Source of the DNA: CAZNSX01 sp964575845
GTDB lineage: Bacteria; UBA8248; CAZNSX01
Direction: 5' to 3'
Assembly (NCBI GenBank): GCA_964575845.1
Contig: CAZNSX010000005.1
Location: forward strand, 186,001-250,000
DNA: 64,000 bases
The notes beneath the pieces are model-generated. The model did not search any database and was not told the origin of the DNA. It was given only the letters and a program-made list of their open reading frames with translations. A program made the translations under genes and the position numbers. Positions 50,892 to 59,536 of the stretch are shown in pieces (the first letter of the stretch is position 1; each line of letters begins with the position of its first letter).

Positions 50892-51087
50892 TCGGTTTCT
50901 CCTTCTGGTCTGGAGGGCACGATGCCGCGCCCGTTTGGGGGATGCCCCCGGGGTCCCTCCCGTGGCAGGGGTCATTCAGGGGCGGTTTCCTCTTCTGCTC
51001 TATCAGACGAGGGAGGGGGCGTGAGGGTTACACCGGAAAAGAGGAGCAGATGGGATTGCGAAGAAAACCCGCGGATGGGAGGCAGGC

Positions 51088-51684
51088 TCAGGGGGGAGCC
51101 TTCTGATCCGGGGGCTTCGGCTCGCAGATGAAGACACCCCGCGCATCCCGGCCTAAGCTGCACTTCTCCTCAAGGATGGCCCGCAGGCGCTGCCGTGCGC
51201 GGTGGACGCGTACCATCGCGGCCGCAACCGAGCAGCCGAGGGCGTCGGCGACCTCCTGGCTCGTCATTTCCTCGATGTCGTGGAGGAGGAGTGCCATCCG
51301 CTGGTCTGACGGCAGCTCGTCGATCAAGCGGCGCACGCACTCGCCCATCTCCGCCTGATCGCAGATAAGGGCGGCTGAAAGGCGCGGCCCCTCGTCGGCC
51401 GTATCGCCCCTTGCGATCTCGGCCAGGGCCTCCGGTGGGGTGGCAACGAGTCGGCGCCGCCCCGCGCTCTTCAGGTAGTCGAGGCAGACGTTCGTCGCAA
51501 TGGAATAGAGCCAGGTGGCAACTTTCGACTCACCCCGGAAGGCCTCCCTTCCCGCCTGGGCACGGGCAAAGGTCTCCTGCGCGAGGTCCTCCGCCTCGTC
51601 GGAATCCCCGATCATGCGGGCGATGTAGGCGCGGATGCGCGCATCGCTCTGACCGATGGCCGCGGCAAGCTGTTCCGGCTCCAT
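51088..51684 (-). CDS. ECF sigma factor
   Basis: A 198-residue RNA polymerase sigma-70 family protein of the ECF type. Region 2 is IRAYIARMIGDSDEAEDLAQETFARAQ with TWLYSIATNVCLDYL. Region 4 is LPSDQRMALLLHDIEEMTSQEVADALGCSVAAAMVRVHRARQRL. The C-terminal extension KCSLGRDARGVFICEPKPP has two Cys and no membrane anti-sigma gene is adjacent. It heads the set with the Met-rich and AhpD-like selenoprotein genes, which fits an oxidative- or thiol-stress regulon. Confidence 0.9.
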   Translation of the reverse strand: MEPEQLAAAIGQSDARIRAYIARMIGDSDEAEDLAQETFARAQAGREAFRGESKVATWLYSIATNVCLDYLKSAGRRRLVATPPEALAEIARGDTADEGPRLSAALICDQAEMGECVRRLIDELPSDQRMALLLHDIEEMTSQEVADALGCSVAAAMVRVHRARQRLRAILEEKCSLGRDARGVFICEPKPPDQKAPP

Positions 51685-51756
51685 CCCTCCGCCCTCAGAT
51701 GAGGATATAGCGGCTTCTGCCCGACAGGGCTAAGTCACGGGAGGTCATCGGAGGAA

Positions 51757-53295
51757 TCAAGATCTCAAGTCTCTTCCCGTCATCTCAGGAGGCGATTTAA
51801 GGCCGAGCATCCCGAGCATCGTGAGGGCGACATCCCTGAGGGCTCCTCCCTCCCTCAAAGAGCCCCTGAAATCATCATCCACCAGAACGAGCCGGACGGG
51901 GTTTGTGGTATGGGCCGTGTGGGGCTCGCCGGTCTCGGGGTCCACCATGAGCTCAGCGTTTCCGTGGTCGGCCGTCACGATGGCCTTTCCCCCCATTTTT
52001 TTCAGAGCGCCCAGCACCTGGCCGAGGCAGGAATCCACAGCAGAGCAGGCCGCGATGGCTGCCTCCAGCTTTCCCGTATGGCCCACCATGTCGGGGTTGG
52101 CGAAATTGAGAATAATGACGTCAAATGCGCCTCTCTTTATCTCCTTGACTACTTTTTCCGTAACCTCGTAGGCGCTCATCTCGGGCTTGAGGTCATAGGT
52201 GCTCACCGAGGGCGATGGGATGAGGACCCGCTTTTCTCCCTCAAATTCCCTCTCCTCTCCCCCGTTGAAAAAGAAGGTCACGTGAGCATATTTTTCCGTC
52301 TCCGCGATGCGAAGGTTCTTAAGACCCGCATCCGCCATGACGTCGGCCAGGATGTTCTCAAGCCTCCCGGGAGGAAAGGCCACGGGGAGGTCAAACTCTT
52401 CATTATATTCCGTCATGCATACGAAGTTCACTCGCGGAAAGGCAGAGCGCTTGAACCCGGAGAACTCGGGGTCTGTGAGAGCAAGGGTGATCTCACGGGC
52501 CCGGTCAGCCCTGAAATTGAAAAAGATTACCGAATCTCCCTCCTCGACCTTTCCAACCGGCTCCCCGGAGGAATCGACTATAACAGTTGGGTGAACGAAC
52601 TCATCGGTGATCTCCTCCCTGTAGGCGCGCTTTATGGCCTCCACGGGGTGGGAGCCCTTTTCTCCCTCCCCCAAGACCATGGCCCGGTGAGCCCGCTCGA
52701 CCCGGTCCCAGCGCCTGTCCCGGTCCATACCCCAGTATCTCCCCCCCACCGTGGCCACCTTTCCCACCCCTTGGCGCTCAATCTCGGACAGAAGTTCCTC
52801 CATGTATCCGGCTCCGCTATGGGGAGGGGTGTCCCGGCCGTCGAGGAAGCAATGGATGAGTACGTCTCTCTGCCCTTCCCGCCGCGCAAGCTCCAGAAGA
52901 GCGTAGAGGTGGCTCTGGAGGCTATGAACCCCGCCATCGGAGAGGAGTCCCATGAGGTGGAGCTTCCTTCCCATCTCCCTAGATTTGCGGATGGCCGCAA
53001 GCAGCACCTCGTTCTCAAATAACTCACCCGAGCGCACTGCATTCGATATGCGCATTATTTCCTGGAAGACCACCCGCCCCGCCCCCAGGTTCAGGTGACC
53101 CACCTCAGAGTTTCCCATGAGGCCTACCGGTAGGCCCACCTCTTCTCCTGACGTGTGGATCAATGTATGGGGGTAACACTCAAGGAGGGAATCGAACACC
53201 GGCGTTTCGGCCAGGGCCACGGCATTGGCCTCTTTCTCCTCCCGATAGCCCCAGCCATCCAGGATGATAAGCGCCAGGGGGCGAGCAGGTGCCAT
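51757..53295 (-). CDS. gpmI: 2,3-bisphosphoglycerate-independent phosphoglycerate mutase
   Basis: A 512-residue alkaline-phosphatase-superfamily mutase. The start at 53295 gives MAPARPLALIILDGWGYR (metal Asp). The phosphoserine is in LMGNSEVGHLNLGAGR. Later motifs are HCFLDGRDTPP, ANPDMVGHTG and VTADHGNAELM. It interconverts 2- and 3-phosphoglycerate in glycolysis/gluconeogenesis with Mn2+. It follows the exported-protein gene by 4 bases. Confidence 0.95.
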   Translation of the reverse strand: MAPARPLALIILDGWGYREEKEANAVALAETPVFDSLLECYPHTLIHTSGEEVGLPVGLMGNSEVGHLNLGAGRVVFQEIMRISNAVRSGELFENEVLLAAIRKSREMGRKLHLMGLLSDGGVHSLQSHLYALLELARREGQRDVLIHCFLDGRDTPPHSGAGYMEELLSEIERQGVGKVATVGGRYWGMDRDRRWDRVERAHRAMVLGEGEKGSHPVEAIKRAYREEITDEFVHPTVIVDSSGEPVGKVEEGDSVIFFNFRADRAREITLALTDPEFSGFKRSAFPRVNFVCMTEYNEEFDLPVAFPPGRLENILADVMADAGLKNLRIAETEKYAHVTFFFNGGEEREFEGEKRVLIPSPSVSTYDLKPEMSAYEVTEKVVKEIKRGAFDVIILNFANPDMVGHTGKLEAAIAACSAVDSCLGQVLGALKKMGGKAIVTADHGNAELMVDPETGEPHTAHTTNPVRLVLVDDDFRGSLREGGALRDVALTMLGMLGLKSPPEMTGRDLRS

Positions 53296-53299
53296 GAGC

Positions 53300-54169
53300 T
53301 CACTTCTCCTCGATGAAACGAAATCGCTCGCCGTCCCAGCGAAAAACCTTATAAAGGGGTGAGCTCTCTCGGAGCACTGTCTCCCCCTCCCTCTCGCCGA
53401 CCATGTATTTCTTTCTCTTCTCCAGCATCCTATTGCCAACGAGAAGCACCCACACGGGCCCATCCCGGAGGGGGGAGGAAAATTTCACCTCGGCCTTCAC
53501 TTCCTCTTTTCGATAAAGGGTGCCCTCCTGGCCCTCCTCCTCAATCTTCTGGGGCGGCCATTCGAAACGTTCGTTGGTGTGGGCGCTCCAGATCAGGGCA
53601 AACTCCCGTCCATCAAATTTTATGATGCGCACCGCCTCTGAAGCATACCCCGGTGCGCCATCGGAGCTATGGATAACGACCTCTCCCTTGCCATCCCCGG
53701 TCAGGTCACGCACCTCAAAGCTCACCTTATCTCCCCTGCTCAAGTCGCTGTATGCCGAGAGCACGCGGTATCCTTTCCGGCTGTCATCCATCAGGGTGAA
53801 GGTTATGTACTGGTTCATGGCGGGGTCCGTGCGGACGACCGTCAGGATCTCCTTTTCCGGGTCGTCATCAACATTTACCGGGAGAAAATCTACACTATAG
53901 GAGTAGTCATCGAATAAGGATGAATTATAATACCAGGGCCAGCTCGGCTCATCCACCATGAAGCGCTTCATGACCTCAAGGCGGCGCTGGCGATCCTTGG
54001 CAAAGAACTTCTTCACTATGAGCCAGAGGTGGGGCTCGGAGACCTTCCTGAGATGTTCCTCCAGTTTCCTGAGCCGCTTCTCCTCCGGGGATGACCTCTC
54101 GGAGAGAGCCCCCCAGGGCGAGATAAGCAGGGCGGCGAGGGCCATGATAATGGCGGCTCTAAGGCGCAA
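53300..54169 (-). CDS. Exported protein of unknown function
   Basis: A 289-residue protein. The TTG at 54169 has GGGGGAG 9 bases upstream and gives a clean signal peptide (LRAAIIMALAALLISPWGALS). The mature part has DVDDDPEKEILTVVRTDP and RDLTGDGKGEVVIHSSDGAPGYASEAV, a VCBS/FG-GAP-like pattern of Asp-rich loops. It is co-transcribed with gpmI, but no functional link is apparent. Not recognised as a named family. Confidence 0.7.
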   Translation of the reverse strand: MRLRAAIIMALAALLISPWGALSERSSPEEKRLRKLEEHLRKVSEPHLWLIVKKFFAKDRQRRLEVMKRFMVDEPSWPWYYNSSLFDDYSYSVDFLPVNVDDDPEKEILTVVRTDPAMNQYITFTLMDDSRKGYRVLSAYSDLSRGDKVSFEVRDLTGDGKGEVVIHSSDGAPGYASEAVRIIKFDGREFALIWSAHTNERFEWPPQKIEEEGQEGTLYRKEEVKAEVKFSSPLRDGPVWVLLVGNRMLEKRKKYMVGEREGETVLRESSPLYKVFRWDGERFRFIEEK

Positions 54170-54265
54170 AATTACTCTCCCCCTTACGAAAGAGGCACCT
54201 CCTGCTGTGACTTCCACCATTCAACTCTATAACCGAAGTTTCTTGCCTGAAATTCAGTAAAAAGC

Positions 54266-55213
54266 TCAAGGTCTTATGACTATCTTTAGGGCTCCCCGCC
54301 TCCTGGCTGCTTCCAGTGCCTTGAGACCTCCCCTCAAGGTGTAGCTTCCTGTGATGAGGGGCCTTACCTCCACCTCCCCTTGGGCCAGGGCTTCGAGGGC
54401 GCGGGGGAAGGGCCCGCACCGGGAGCCCAAGAGAGTGACCTCATCTATGACAGCGGGAGAGAGATTCAAGGGATAACTCGTCGCATAGGTGCTTTTAAGG
54501 ACAACCCGCCCCCGCGGGCGCACGAGGCTCAAGGCCTCTTCCAGCCCGTGGGGGGAACCCGTGGCCTCGACCACAAGGTCCGCCCGCTCCTTCACCCGCC
54601 CAGTGTTCAGTATCGTGGCTATATCCTTGCCCTTGAGAAGAGAGAGTTTTTCCTGATGGTGGCCGAGGACGGTCACTCGAGCACCAGCCCCGTCCAGCAC
54701 TTGAGCTGCAAGAATGCCCAGACGGCCATCACCAAGAACTATCACCTTCTCGCCAGGCCTTAAGCGCATCTGTTCCAGAATCTGATAGCAGGAAGCCAGA
54801 GGTTCCGTGAAGACAGCCTCCTCATCCGAGAGACCCTCGGGCACCCTGTGGAGGTTCTCCTGGGTGAGGGTGAGGTAGTTCGCGAAGGCGCCGTCCTTTC
54901 CCGAAATACCCAGAACTCTGCGCTCTGGACAGTGGTTTCCCAGACCCTTCTCGCAGAGGGGGCACTTGCGGCAGGGACAGTTTATCTCGCCCACCACCCG
55001 CTCCCCTACGAGGGAGGAGTCCGCGGCCGACCGGACCACCCCCACAAATTCGTGGCCTAGTGTGCCTCTGAAGTGGGAGTAGCCCTTGAGGATTTCAAGG
55101 TCTGTAGCGCAAATCCCGGCGAGGCTCACCTGGACTAGGGCTTCCCCAGGCTCTGGATCGGGGGGAGCAATTTCCCTGAGGCCAGCCTTGCCGTCAAAGG
55201 TTAGAGCGAGCAT
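54266..55213 (-). CDS. Zinc-dependent alcohol dehydrogenase (MDR superfamily)
   Basis: A 315-residue medium-chain dehydrogenase. The start at 55213 gives MLALTFDGKAGLREI. Catalytic zinc residues are in GICATDLEILKG and GHEFVG. The structural zinc lobe is CPCRKCPLCEKGLGNHC. The NAD(P) fold shows VIVLGDGRLGILAAQVL. There is no clear ribosome site; an upstream start is possible but adds unrelated sequence. Substrate unknown. Confidence 0.88.
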   Translation of the reverse strand: MLALTFDGKAGLREIAPPDPEPGEALVQVSLAGICATDLEILKGYSHFRGTLGHEFVGVVRSAADSSLVGERVVGEINCPCRKCPLCEKGLGNHCPERRVLGISGKDGAFANYLTLTQENLHRVPEGLSDEEAVFTEPLASCYQILEQMRLRPGEKVIVLGDGRLGILAAQVLDGAGARVTVLGHHQEKLSLLKGKDIATILNTGRVKERADLVVEATGSPHGLEEALSLVRPRGRVVLKSTYATSYPLNLSPAVIDEVTLLGSRCGPFPRALEALAQGEVEVRPLITGSYTLRGGLKALEAARRRGALKIVIRP

Positions 55214-55468
55214 AGGCTGAGGTGGGCCGCGACTATCTCTCCGCCTTTGCACATTTATAAGTCTCACAGCGGGGGTACCCACTCGGGGGGAAGGTCCGCT
55301 GATAGTCGATAGCAGCATCCATGAAGGAGTTCTCCCCCCTCCCGAGAAGCGTCCGCTTTTCCTCTCCCCTACGAGCCCTTTCGCCTTTGAACTCCTCCTG
55401 AGACCTTTTAACAAACCCAGAAACTTCTGGCAAGAGGGATCACGAGCGAACCCATCATGATAATGAGC

Positions 55469-55497
55469 TTGACCCGATATTATTTGAATGTTATGTT
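55469..55497 (+). promoter_or_regulatory. Putative promoter upstream of the BFN/PTP/QueH run
   Basis: TTGACC (55469-55474), a 17-base spacer and TATGTT (55492-55497) lie 128 bases before the gene at 55625, in an A+T-rich patch. The remainder of the 411-base gap 55214-55624 shows no gene. Confidence 0.45.
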
Positions 55498-55624
55498 TAA
55501 TATGAAGAAGGGGGCTTTTCGCGGCCGGATTCTTTTCCCAGAGGATATCCTCCAAATTGCTTCGGGCACGTCTCTGGGGGCTCGGAGAAGGGATTGATCT
55601 TCTTCTCCAAAAGTTAGGTCTCTC

Positions 55625-56074
55625 ATGGCCAGGCTTGCATTGGTGGGGCTCCTTTTCCTGATTGCTGGCTTTTCACCGCCCCTCGCGATAGCCCTGGATG
55701 AGAATCCCTCTGGCTATCCTTTGCCCAATATTTATAGCTCTAAATTCCGTGGGCTCATCCGAAGAGACCTTACCGACCGCATCCCCGGCCCGGAAACCAT
55801 CTTTAAGCAATATGAAGACGTCTGGGGGTTCAAATTTGAGACTTTCTCCGTAAATGGCAAGATACTGGGCTATAACCTCGACTTAGACGGAAAGTTCCCT
55901 TATGATATTACTCTTCTCGACTTGGACTGCGACGGGGTTTTCGAGACCAAATACGACCCCAAAAAGCATGGCACTTTAGATATCCCCATCCCCGAGTGTA
56001 TCTTCCGGTGGAAGAGTTCCCCCTCGTTCCGAGATTCTCCGGGAGCCTCTGGCGCTGGGCAAGAAAGGAGATAG
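55625..56074 (+). CDS. Exported protein of unknown function
   Basis: A 149-residue protein with a signal peptide (MARLALVGLLFLIAGFSPPL, cleavage near AIA-LD). The middle carries YDITLLDLDCDGVFETKYDP, an Asp-rich loop of the type seen in calcium-binding repeats. It ends in a Ser/Pro/Gly tail. It is 4 bases upstream of the BFN-PDZ gene and probably shares its operon. Not recognised as a family. Confidence 0.65.
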   Translation: MARLALVGLLFLIAGFSPPLAIALDENPSGYPLPNIYSSKFRGLIRRDLTDRIPGPETIFKQYEDVWGFKFETFSVNGKILGYNLDLDGKFPYDITLLDLDCDGVFETKYDPKKHGTLDIPIPECIFRWKSSPSFRDSPGASGAGQERR

Positions 56075-56078
56075 TTTC

Positions 56079-56894
56079 ATGAAAAAGGTCTTCCCAGCCG
56101 TGGCGGCGGCTTTGATGCTTGTGGCTTTTTCAGGTGCCCAGGGAGCCCTGAGGACCGGGGTTGCCGAGCTCCTGGAGCTTAAGGTAAAGCGCTTGGTTCT
56201 TGACGCTCGAAGCGAGCAGCCCATAGTGCTGCTGGAGGAAGAGAAGGGCAAGCAGGTGCTTCCGATCTGGATAGGGTTCTTTGAGGCCAGGGCGATAGCC
56301 ATGGAATTGCAGCATATGGCTCCCCCTAGGCCCATGACCCACGACCTGATGAGAAACCTGTTGGGAGCATTGAAGGTCAAGGTCAAGCGGGTACTCATTA
56401 GCGGTGTCAAGAACAACACTTACTTTGCTCAGATAGCTTTGGAGGTCGAGGGAGAGGAGTTAGACGTCGATAGCCGCCCTTCCGACGCCATAGCCCTGGC
56501 CCTCAGGGTCAAGGCTCCCATATATGCCCCCGCCTCCCTCATGAAGAATGCTCTCAGCGTGAAGAGCTTCCTTCCTGAGGAGTCGCGCTGGTGGACCGCT
56601 TTGGGCATCAGGGTCCAGGAACTGACCTCGGCCCTTGCCCCGCACTTCGGAGTGTCCCCCGGGGAAGGGCTCCTTGTTTCTGAGGTCAGGGACGGCAGCT
56701 CTGCCGAGCAGCAGGGCTTGAGGCGCGGGGACATAATCCAGAGGATTAACCGCCTTCGCGTCAAAAACCTCGAGGATTTCGAATCCGCCCTCGATGTGCC
56801 GGAGGCGGAGTCTTCGCTTGAGGTTCAGGTGCAGCGTGGAGGGGAGTCCCTTACCCTCACCATTCGCCGGGAAAAGGTCGAGGAGAAGAACTGA
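56079..56894 (+). CDS. Exported bifunctional-nuclease-family (DUF151) protein with PDZ domain
   Basis: A 271-residue protein. A signal peptide (MKKVFPAVAAALMLVAFSGA) precedes a DUF151/BFN domain: VLDARSEQPIVLLEEEKGKQVLPIWIG, EARAIAMELQ, RPMTHDLMRNLL, DVDSRPSDAIALALRVKAPIY. A PDZ domain follows (about 185-265: LLVSEVRDGSSAEQQGLRRGD). DUF151 alone is usually cytoplasmic; export and fusion to PDZ suggest a periplasmic role, perhaps binding C-terminal peptides. Both domains are complete. Confidence 0.88.
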   Translation: MKKVFPAVAAALMLVAFSGAQGALRTGVAELLELKVKRLVLDARSEQPIVLLEEEKGKQVLPIWIGFFEARAIAMELQHMAPPRPMTHDLMRNLLGALKVKVKRVLISGVKNNTYFAQIALEVEGEELDVDSRPSDAIALALRVKAPIYAPASLMKNALSVKSFLPEESRWWTALGIRVQELTSALAPHFGVSPGEGLLVSEVRDGSSAEQQGLRRGDIIQRINRLRVKNLEDFESALDVPEAESSLEVQVQRGGESLTLTIRREKVEEKN

Positions 56895-56920
56895 GAAGAG
56901 GGGGGCTACAGGGAGAATTC

Positions 56921-57382
56921 ATGCCGAATGTCCTCTTTCTCTGTACCGCCAACCGTTGCCGTAGCCCTATGGCTGCTGCCATCCTCAGGCGAATCCTCGC
57001 AAGGGATTGTTGCGATGGTTGGGGTGTGGAATCAGCGGGCATTGATGTGGTTCCGGGGAGCGGCGCACCCCAGGAGGCGATCTCCGTGGCTGAGGGGGTT
57101 GGAATCGACCTATCGGCCCACGGGGCCAAGCCATTGGGCCACGAGCTCACCGAGTGGGCTGATTACATCCTGGTCATGGAACCCCGCCATGGCGAATACC
57201 TGCGGGAGCACTTCCCGCAACAATCCTCTAAGGTGCGCCTTCTGGCCGCTTTTAGGCCCGGGCCCGAAGAGGGCGATAGCATCCTCGACCCTATAGGTCT
57301 TCCCGCCTATCACTATCGCCTCTTCTTCGGAGAGCTCATGCAAGCCGTGGAGGGCTTTTATCGTTTCCTGCGCTCGGGCTGA
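56921..57382 (+). CDS. Low-molecular-weight protein-tyrosine/arginine phosphatase
   Basis: A 153-residue LMW-PTP. The CX5R loop is C8-TANRC-R14-SP, with the general-acid Asp in LDPIGLPAYHYR. The fold residues VESAGIDVVPGSGAPQEAISVA are typical. It follows the BFN gene by 26 bases and precedes queH by 17. It could dephosphorylate protein tyrosine or arginine. Confidence 0.92.
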   Translation: MPNVLFLCTANRCRSPMAAAILRRILARDCCDGWGVESAGIDVVPGSGAPQEAISVAEGVGIDLSAHGAKPLGHELTEWADYILVMEPRHGEYLREHFPQQSSKVRLLAAFRPGPEEGDSILDPIGLPAYHYRLFFGELMQAVEGFYRFLRSG

Positions 57383-57399
57383 GGGGTTATCTTGGGAGA

Positions 57400-57996
57400 A
57401 TGGCGGAAAAAGAACGTCTTCTGCTGCATGTATGCTGCGGCCCGTGTGCGGGGGCTGTAATCGAGCGCCTGAGCCCGAGCTTCGAGGTAGCGCCCTTTTT
57501 CTATAACCCTAACATCCATCCCGCCGCCGAATACAGGCGAAGAGCCGCCGCGTTCAGAACCCTTCTCTCCCGGACACCCGGAGCCGGGACCGGGCGGCCC
57601 CTTTTTGGCCCATACGACCCGGAGATATGGCTCACCCTTTGCGGGTGCCTTGGGGCGGAACCCGAGGGAGGGCTCCGCTGTCGGCTCTGCTACGGGTTGC
57701 GGCTCGAGCGCACGGCGGAAGTCGCCCGAGAGAGGGGCTACGCGCTCATCGCCACTACGCTATCCGTGAGTCCCCACAAAAGGGCATCCCTCGTGGCTGA
57801 GGTGGGGGAAGAGGTTTCTCGGAAGGCGGGCCTCAGCTTCTACGGGGAGAATTTCAAAAAGGGAGGCGGCTTTGAAAGGAGCATTGCCCTCTCCCGGGAG
57901 TTAACCCTTTACCGTCAGCGTTACTGCGGCTGCCGCTTCAGCCTGGAGGAAGCTCTCTCCTCCGGTACCAAGAGGCTGGCCGCAGGAGGAAAATAG
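57400..57996 (+). CDS. queH: Epoxyqueuosine reductase QueH
   Basis: A 198-residue QueH protein: LLHVCCGPCAGAVIERL, then FFYNPNIHPAAEYRRR, CRLCYGLRLERTAEVARERGY, TTLSVSPHKR and the terminal RYCGCRFS. The Cys pairs bind a [4Fe-4S] cluster and a second metal. It reduces epoxyqueuosine in tRNA to queuosine, the last step of the pathway. Other queuosine genes are not in the window. Confidence 0.93.
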   Translation: MAEKERLLLHVCCGPCAGAVIERLSPSFEVAPFFYNPNIHPAAEYRRRAAAFRTLLSRTPGAGTGRPLFGPYDPEIWLTLCGCLGAEPEGGLRCRLCYGLRLERTAEVARERGYALIATTLSVSPHKRASLVAEVGEEVSRKAGLSFYGENFKKGGGFERSIALSRELTLYRQRYCGCRFSLEEALSSGTKRLAAGGK

Positions 57997-57999
57997 AGA

Positions 58000-58512
58000 A
58001 TGGCAAAGGAAGTGGTCATTGTTGTGGACATGCTGAAGGGGTTCCTTGAGGATGGAAACCCCCTTTTCTGCGGGGAGGACGCCCGGAAGATAATCCCCCG
58101 AGTGGTGGGGCTTCTCAAGGGGCGGCCAGCCGAGGAGATAATCTACATCTGCGATAACCACGCACCTGATGACAAGGAGTTCAAGATGTGGCCTCCCCAT
58201 TGTGTAAAGGGGACGGAGCAGGCGGAGCTTGTGGAGGAGCTTAAAGGTATACCGGGCAGAGTAATCCCCAAGACCCGCTATAGCGGCTTCTTCGGCACGG
58301 AGCTCGAGAAGGTTCTCGAGGAGCTCGGCCCGGAGAAGGTCATCGTGGTGGGCGTCTGCACCGATATCTGCGTTATGCATACGGTCGCGGACTTGAGGAA
58401 CAGGGACTATCGGGTGGAGGTTCCGAGGGGCTGCGTCGCCTCCTTTGATGAGGAGGCGCACCGGTTCGCCCTGAAACATCTGGAGAAGGTGCTGGGAGCG
58501 GCCCTGATATGA
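58000..58512 (+). CDS. Isochorismatase-like cysteine hydrolase (nicotinamidase-like)
   Basis: A 170-residue cysteine hydrolase: catalytic Asp in VVDMLKGF, substrate-side CDNHAPDDKEFKMWPPHC, Lys in PKTRYSGFFGT and the nucleophile in GVCTDICVMHTV. It starts 3 bases after queH. The pattern CVKGT after WPPH resembles PncA-type nicotinamidases, but the substrate is not certain. Confidence 0.88.
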   Translation: MAKEVVIVVDMLKGFLEDGNPLFCGEDARKIIPRVVGLLKGRPAEEIIYICDNHAPDDKEFKMWPPHCVKGTEQAELVEELKGIPGRVIPKTRYSGFFGTELEKVLEELGPEKVIVVGVCTDICVMHTVADLRNRDYRVEVPRGCVASFDEEAHRFALKHLEKVLGAALI

Positions 58513-58552
58513 GGCGACCCCCGAGCAAAGAGGAAATCACGGAACTCTAGCC

Positions 58553-59527
58553 ATGCCGGCAAACCTGCCCCCCCAGTATTTTGACGCGGAGAAGCGCTAC
58601 CGGGCCGCCAAGGAGGTGCCCGAGAAGATAAGGGCTATTGAGGAGATGCTCTCCATCATGCCCAAGCACAAGGGCACCGATAAGCTCAAGGCGCGCCTCA
58701 GGCGTAAGATAGCCGAGCTCACCGAAAGCGCCCAGCGCAAGGGCGCACTCGCGCGCTTCAGCTACTCAGTCAGGAAGGAGGGCGCAGGGCAGCTCGCCCT
58801 CACCGGGCTTCCAAACTCCGGGCGCTCTTCCCTCCTCTCCGCCCTCACAAATGCCAGGGCGGAGGTGGCAGATTATCCCTACACCACGAGGACGCCTCTC
58901 CCCGGGATGATGCCATTTGAGAACATACAGTTTCAGCTCATAGACACCCCCTCCGTCATGGATGAGTCGGCCGAGGCTTGGCTCCCCAATATATTGCGAA
59001 ATGCCGATGCACTTCTCGTGACGGTGGACCTCTCGGAAGACCCCGAGACCCAGGTCGAGCTCATCCGGGAGGCGCTCGCCGGGTGGAAGCTTGAGCTCTC
59101 GCAGGCACGGGAGCTCACTCCTGACGGGTGGCAGAGGCAGAGGGCCCTCATCGTGGGAACAAAGCTCGACCGGGAAGGGGCTCTGGAGGGAAAGGAGAAT
59201 CTTTCTGCCATCTGTCAGGGGCGCTGGCCCCTGGTGGCGGTATCCGCCAGGACGGGCGAAGGGCTCGAGGAGCTGAAGCGCCTTATTTTTGAGCTCTTGG
59301 ATATCCTTCGGGTTTATACCAGGACGCCGGGAAAGAAGCCGGACCTCGCGTCCCCCTTCATCCTCTCCAGGAGGAGCACGGTTGAGGACCTCGCCGTCTC
59401 CGTCCATCAGGATTTTTTGCAGACCCTCAAATACGCAAGGGTCTGGGGCTCGGGCAAGTTTGACGGGCAGAGGGTCAAGCGGGATTTCCTGCTGAGCGAA
59501 GGCGATGTCGTGGAGCTCTGCACCTAG
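58553..59527 (+). CDS. OBG/DRG-type GTPase with TGS domain, atypical P-loop
   Basis: A 324-residue protein: helical N-terminus (KLKARLRRKIAELTESAQRKG), a small G domain and a C-terminal TGS domain ending DFLLSEGDVVELCT. The P-loop reads GLPNSGRSSLL, with Arg where nearly all GTPases have the phosphate-binding Lys. G3 is DTPSVM rather than DxxG, and G4 is TKLD. It may bind nucleotide weakly or not hydrolyse it. DRG-like proteins act near ribosomes. Confidence 0.85.
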   Translation: MPANLPPQYFDAEKRYRAAKEVPEKIRAIEEMLSIMPKHKGTDKLKARLRRKIAELTESAQRKGALARFSYSVRKEGAGQLALTGLPNSGRSSLLSALTNARAEVADYPYTTRTPLPGMMPFENIQFQLIDTPSVMDESAEAWLPNILRNADALLVTVDLSEDPETQVELIREALAGWKLELSQARELTPDGWQRQRALIVGTKLDREGALEGKENLSAICQGRWPLVAVSARTGEGLEELKRLIFELLDILRVYTRTPGKKPDLASPFILSRRSTVEDLAVSVHQDFLQTLKYARVWGSGKFDGQRVKRDFLLSEGDVVELCT

Positions 59528-59536
59528 GGGCGGCTC

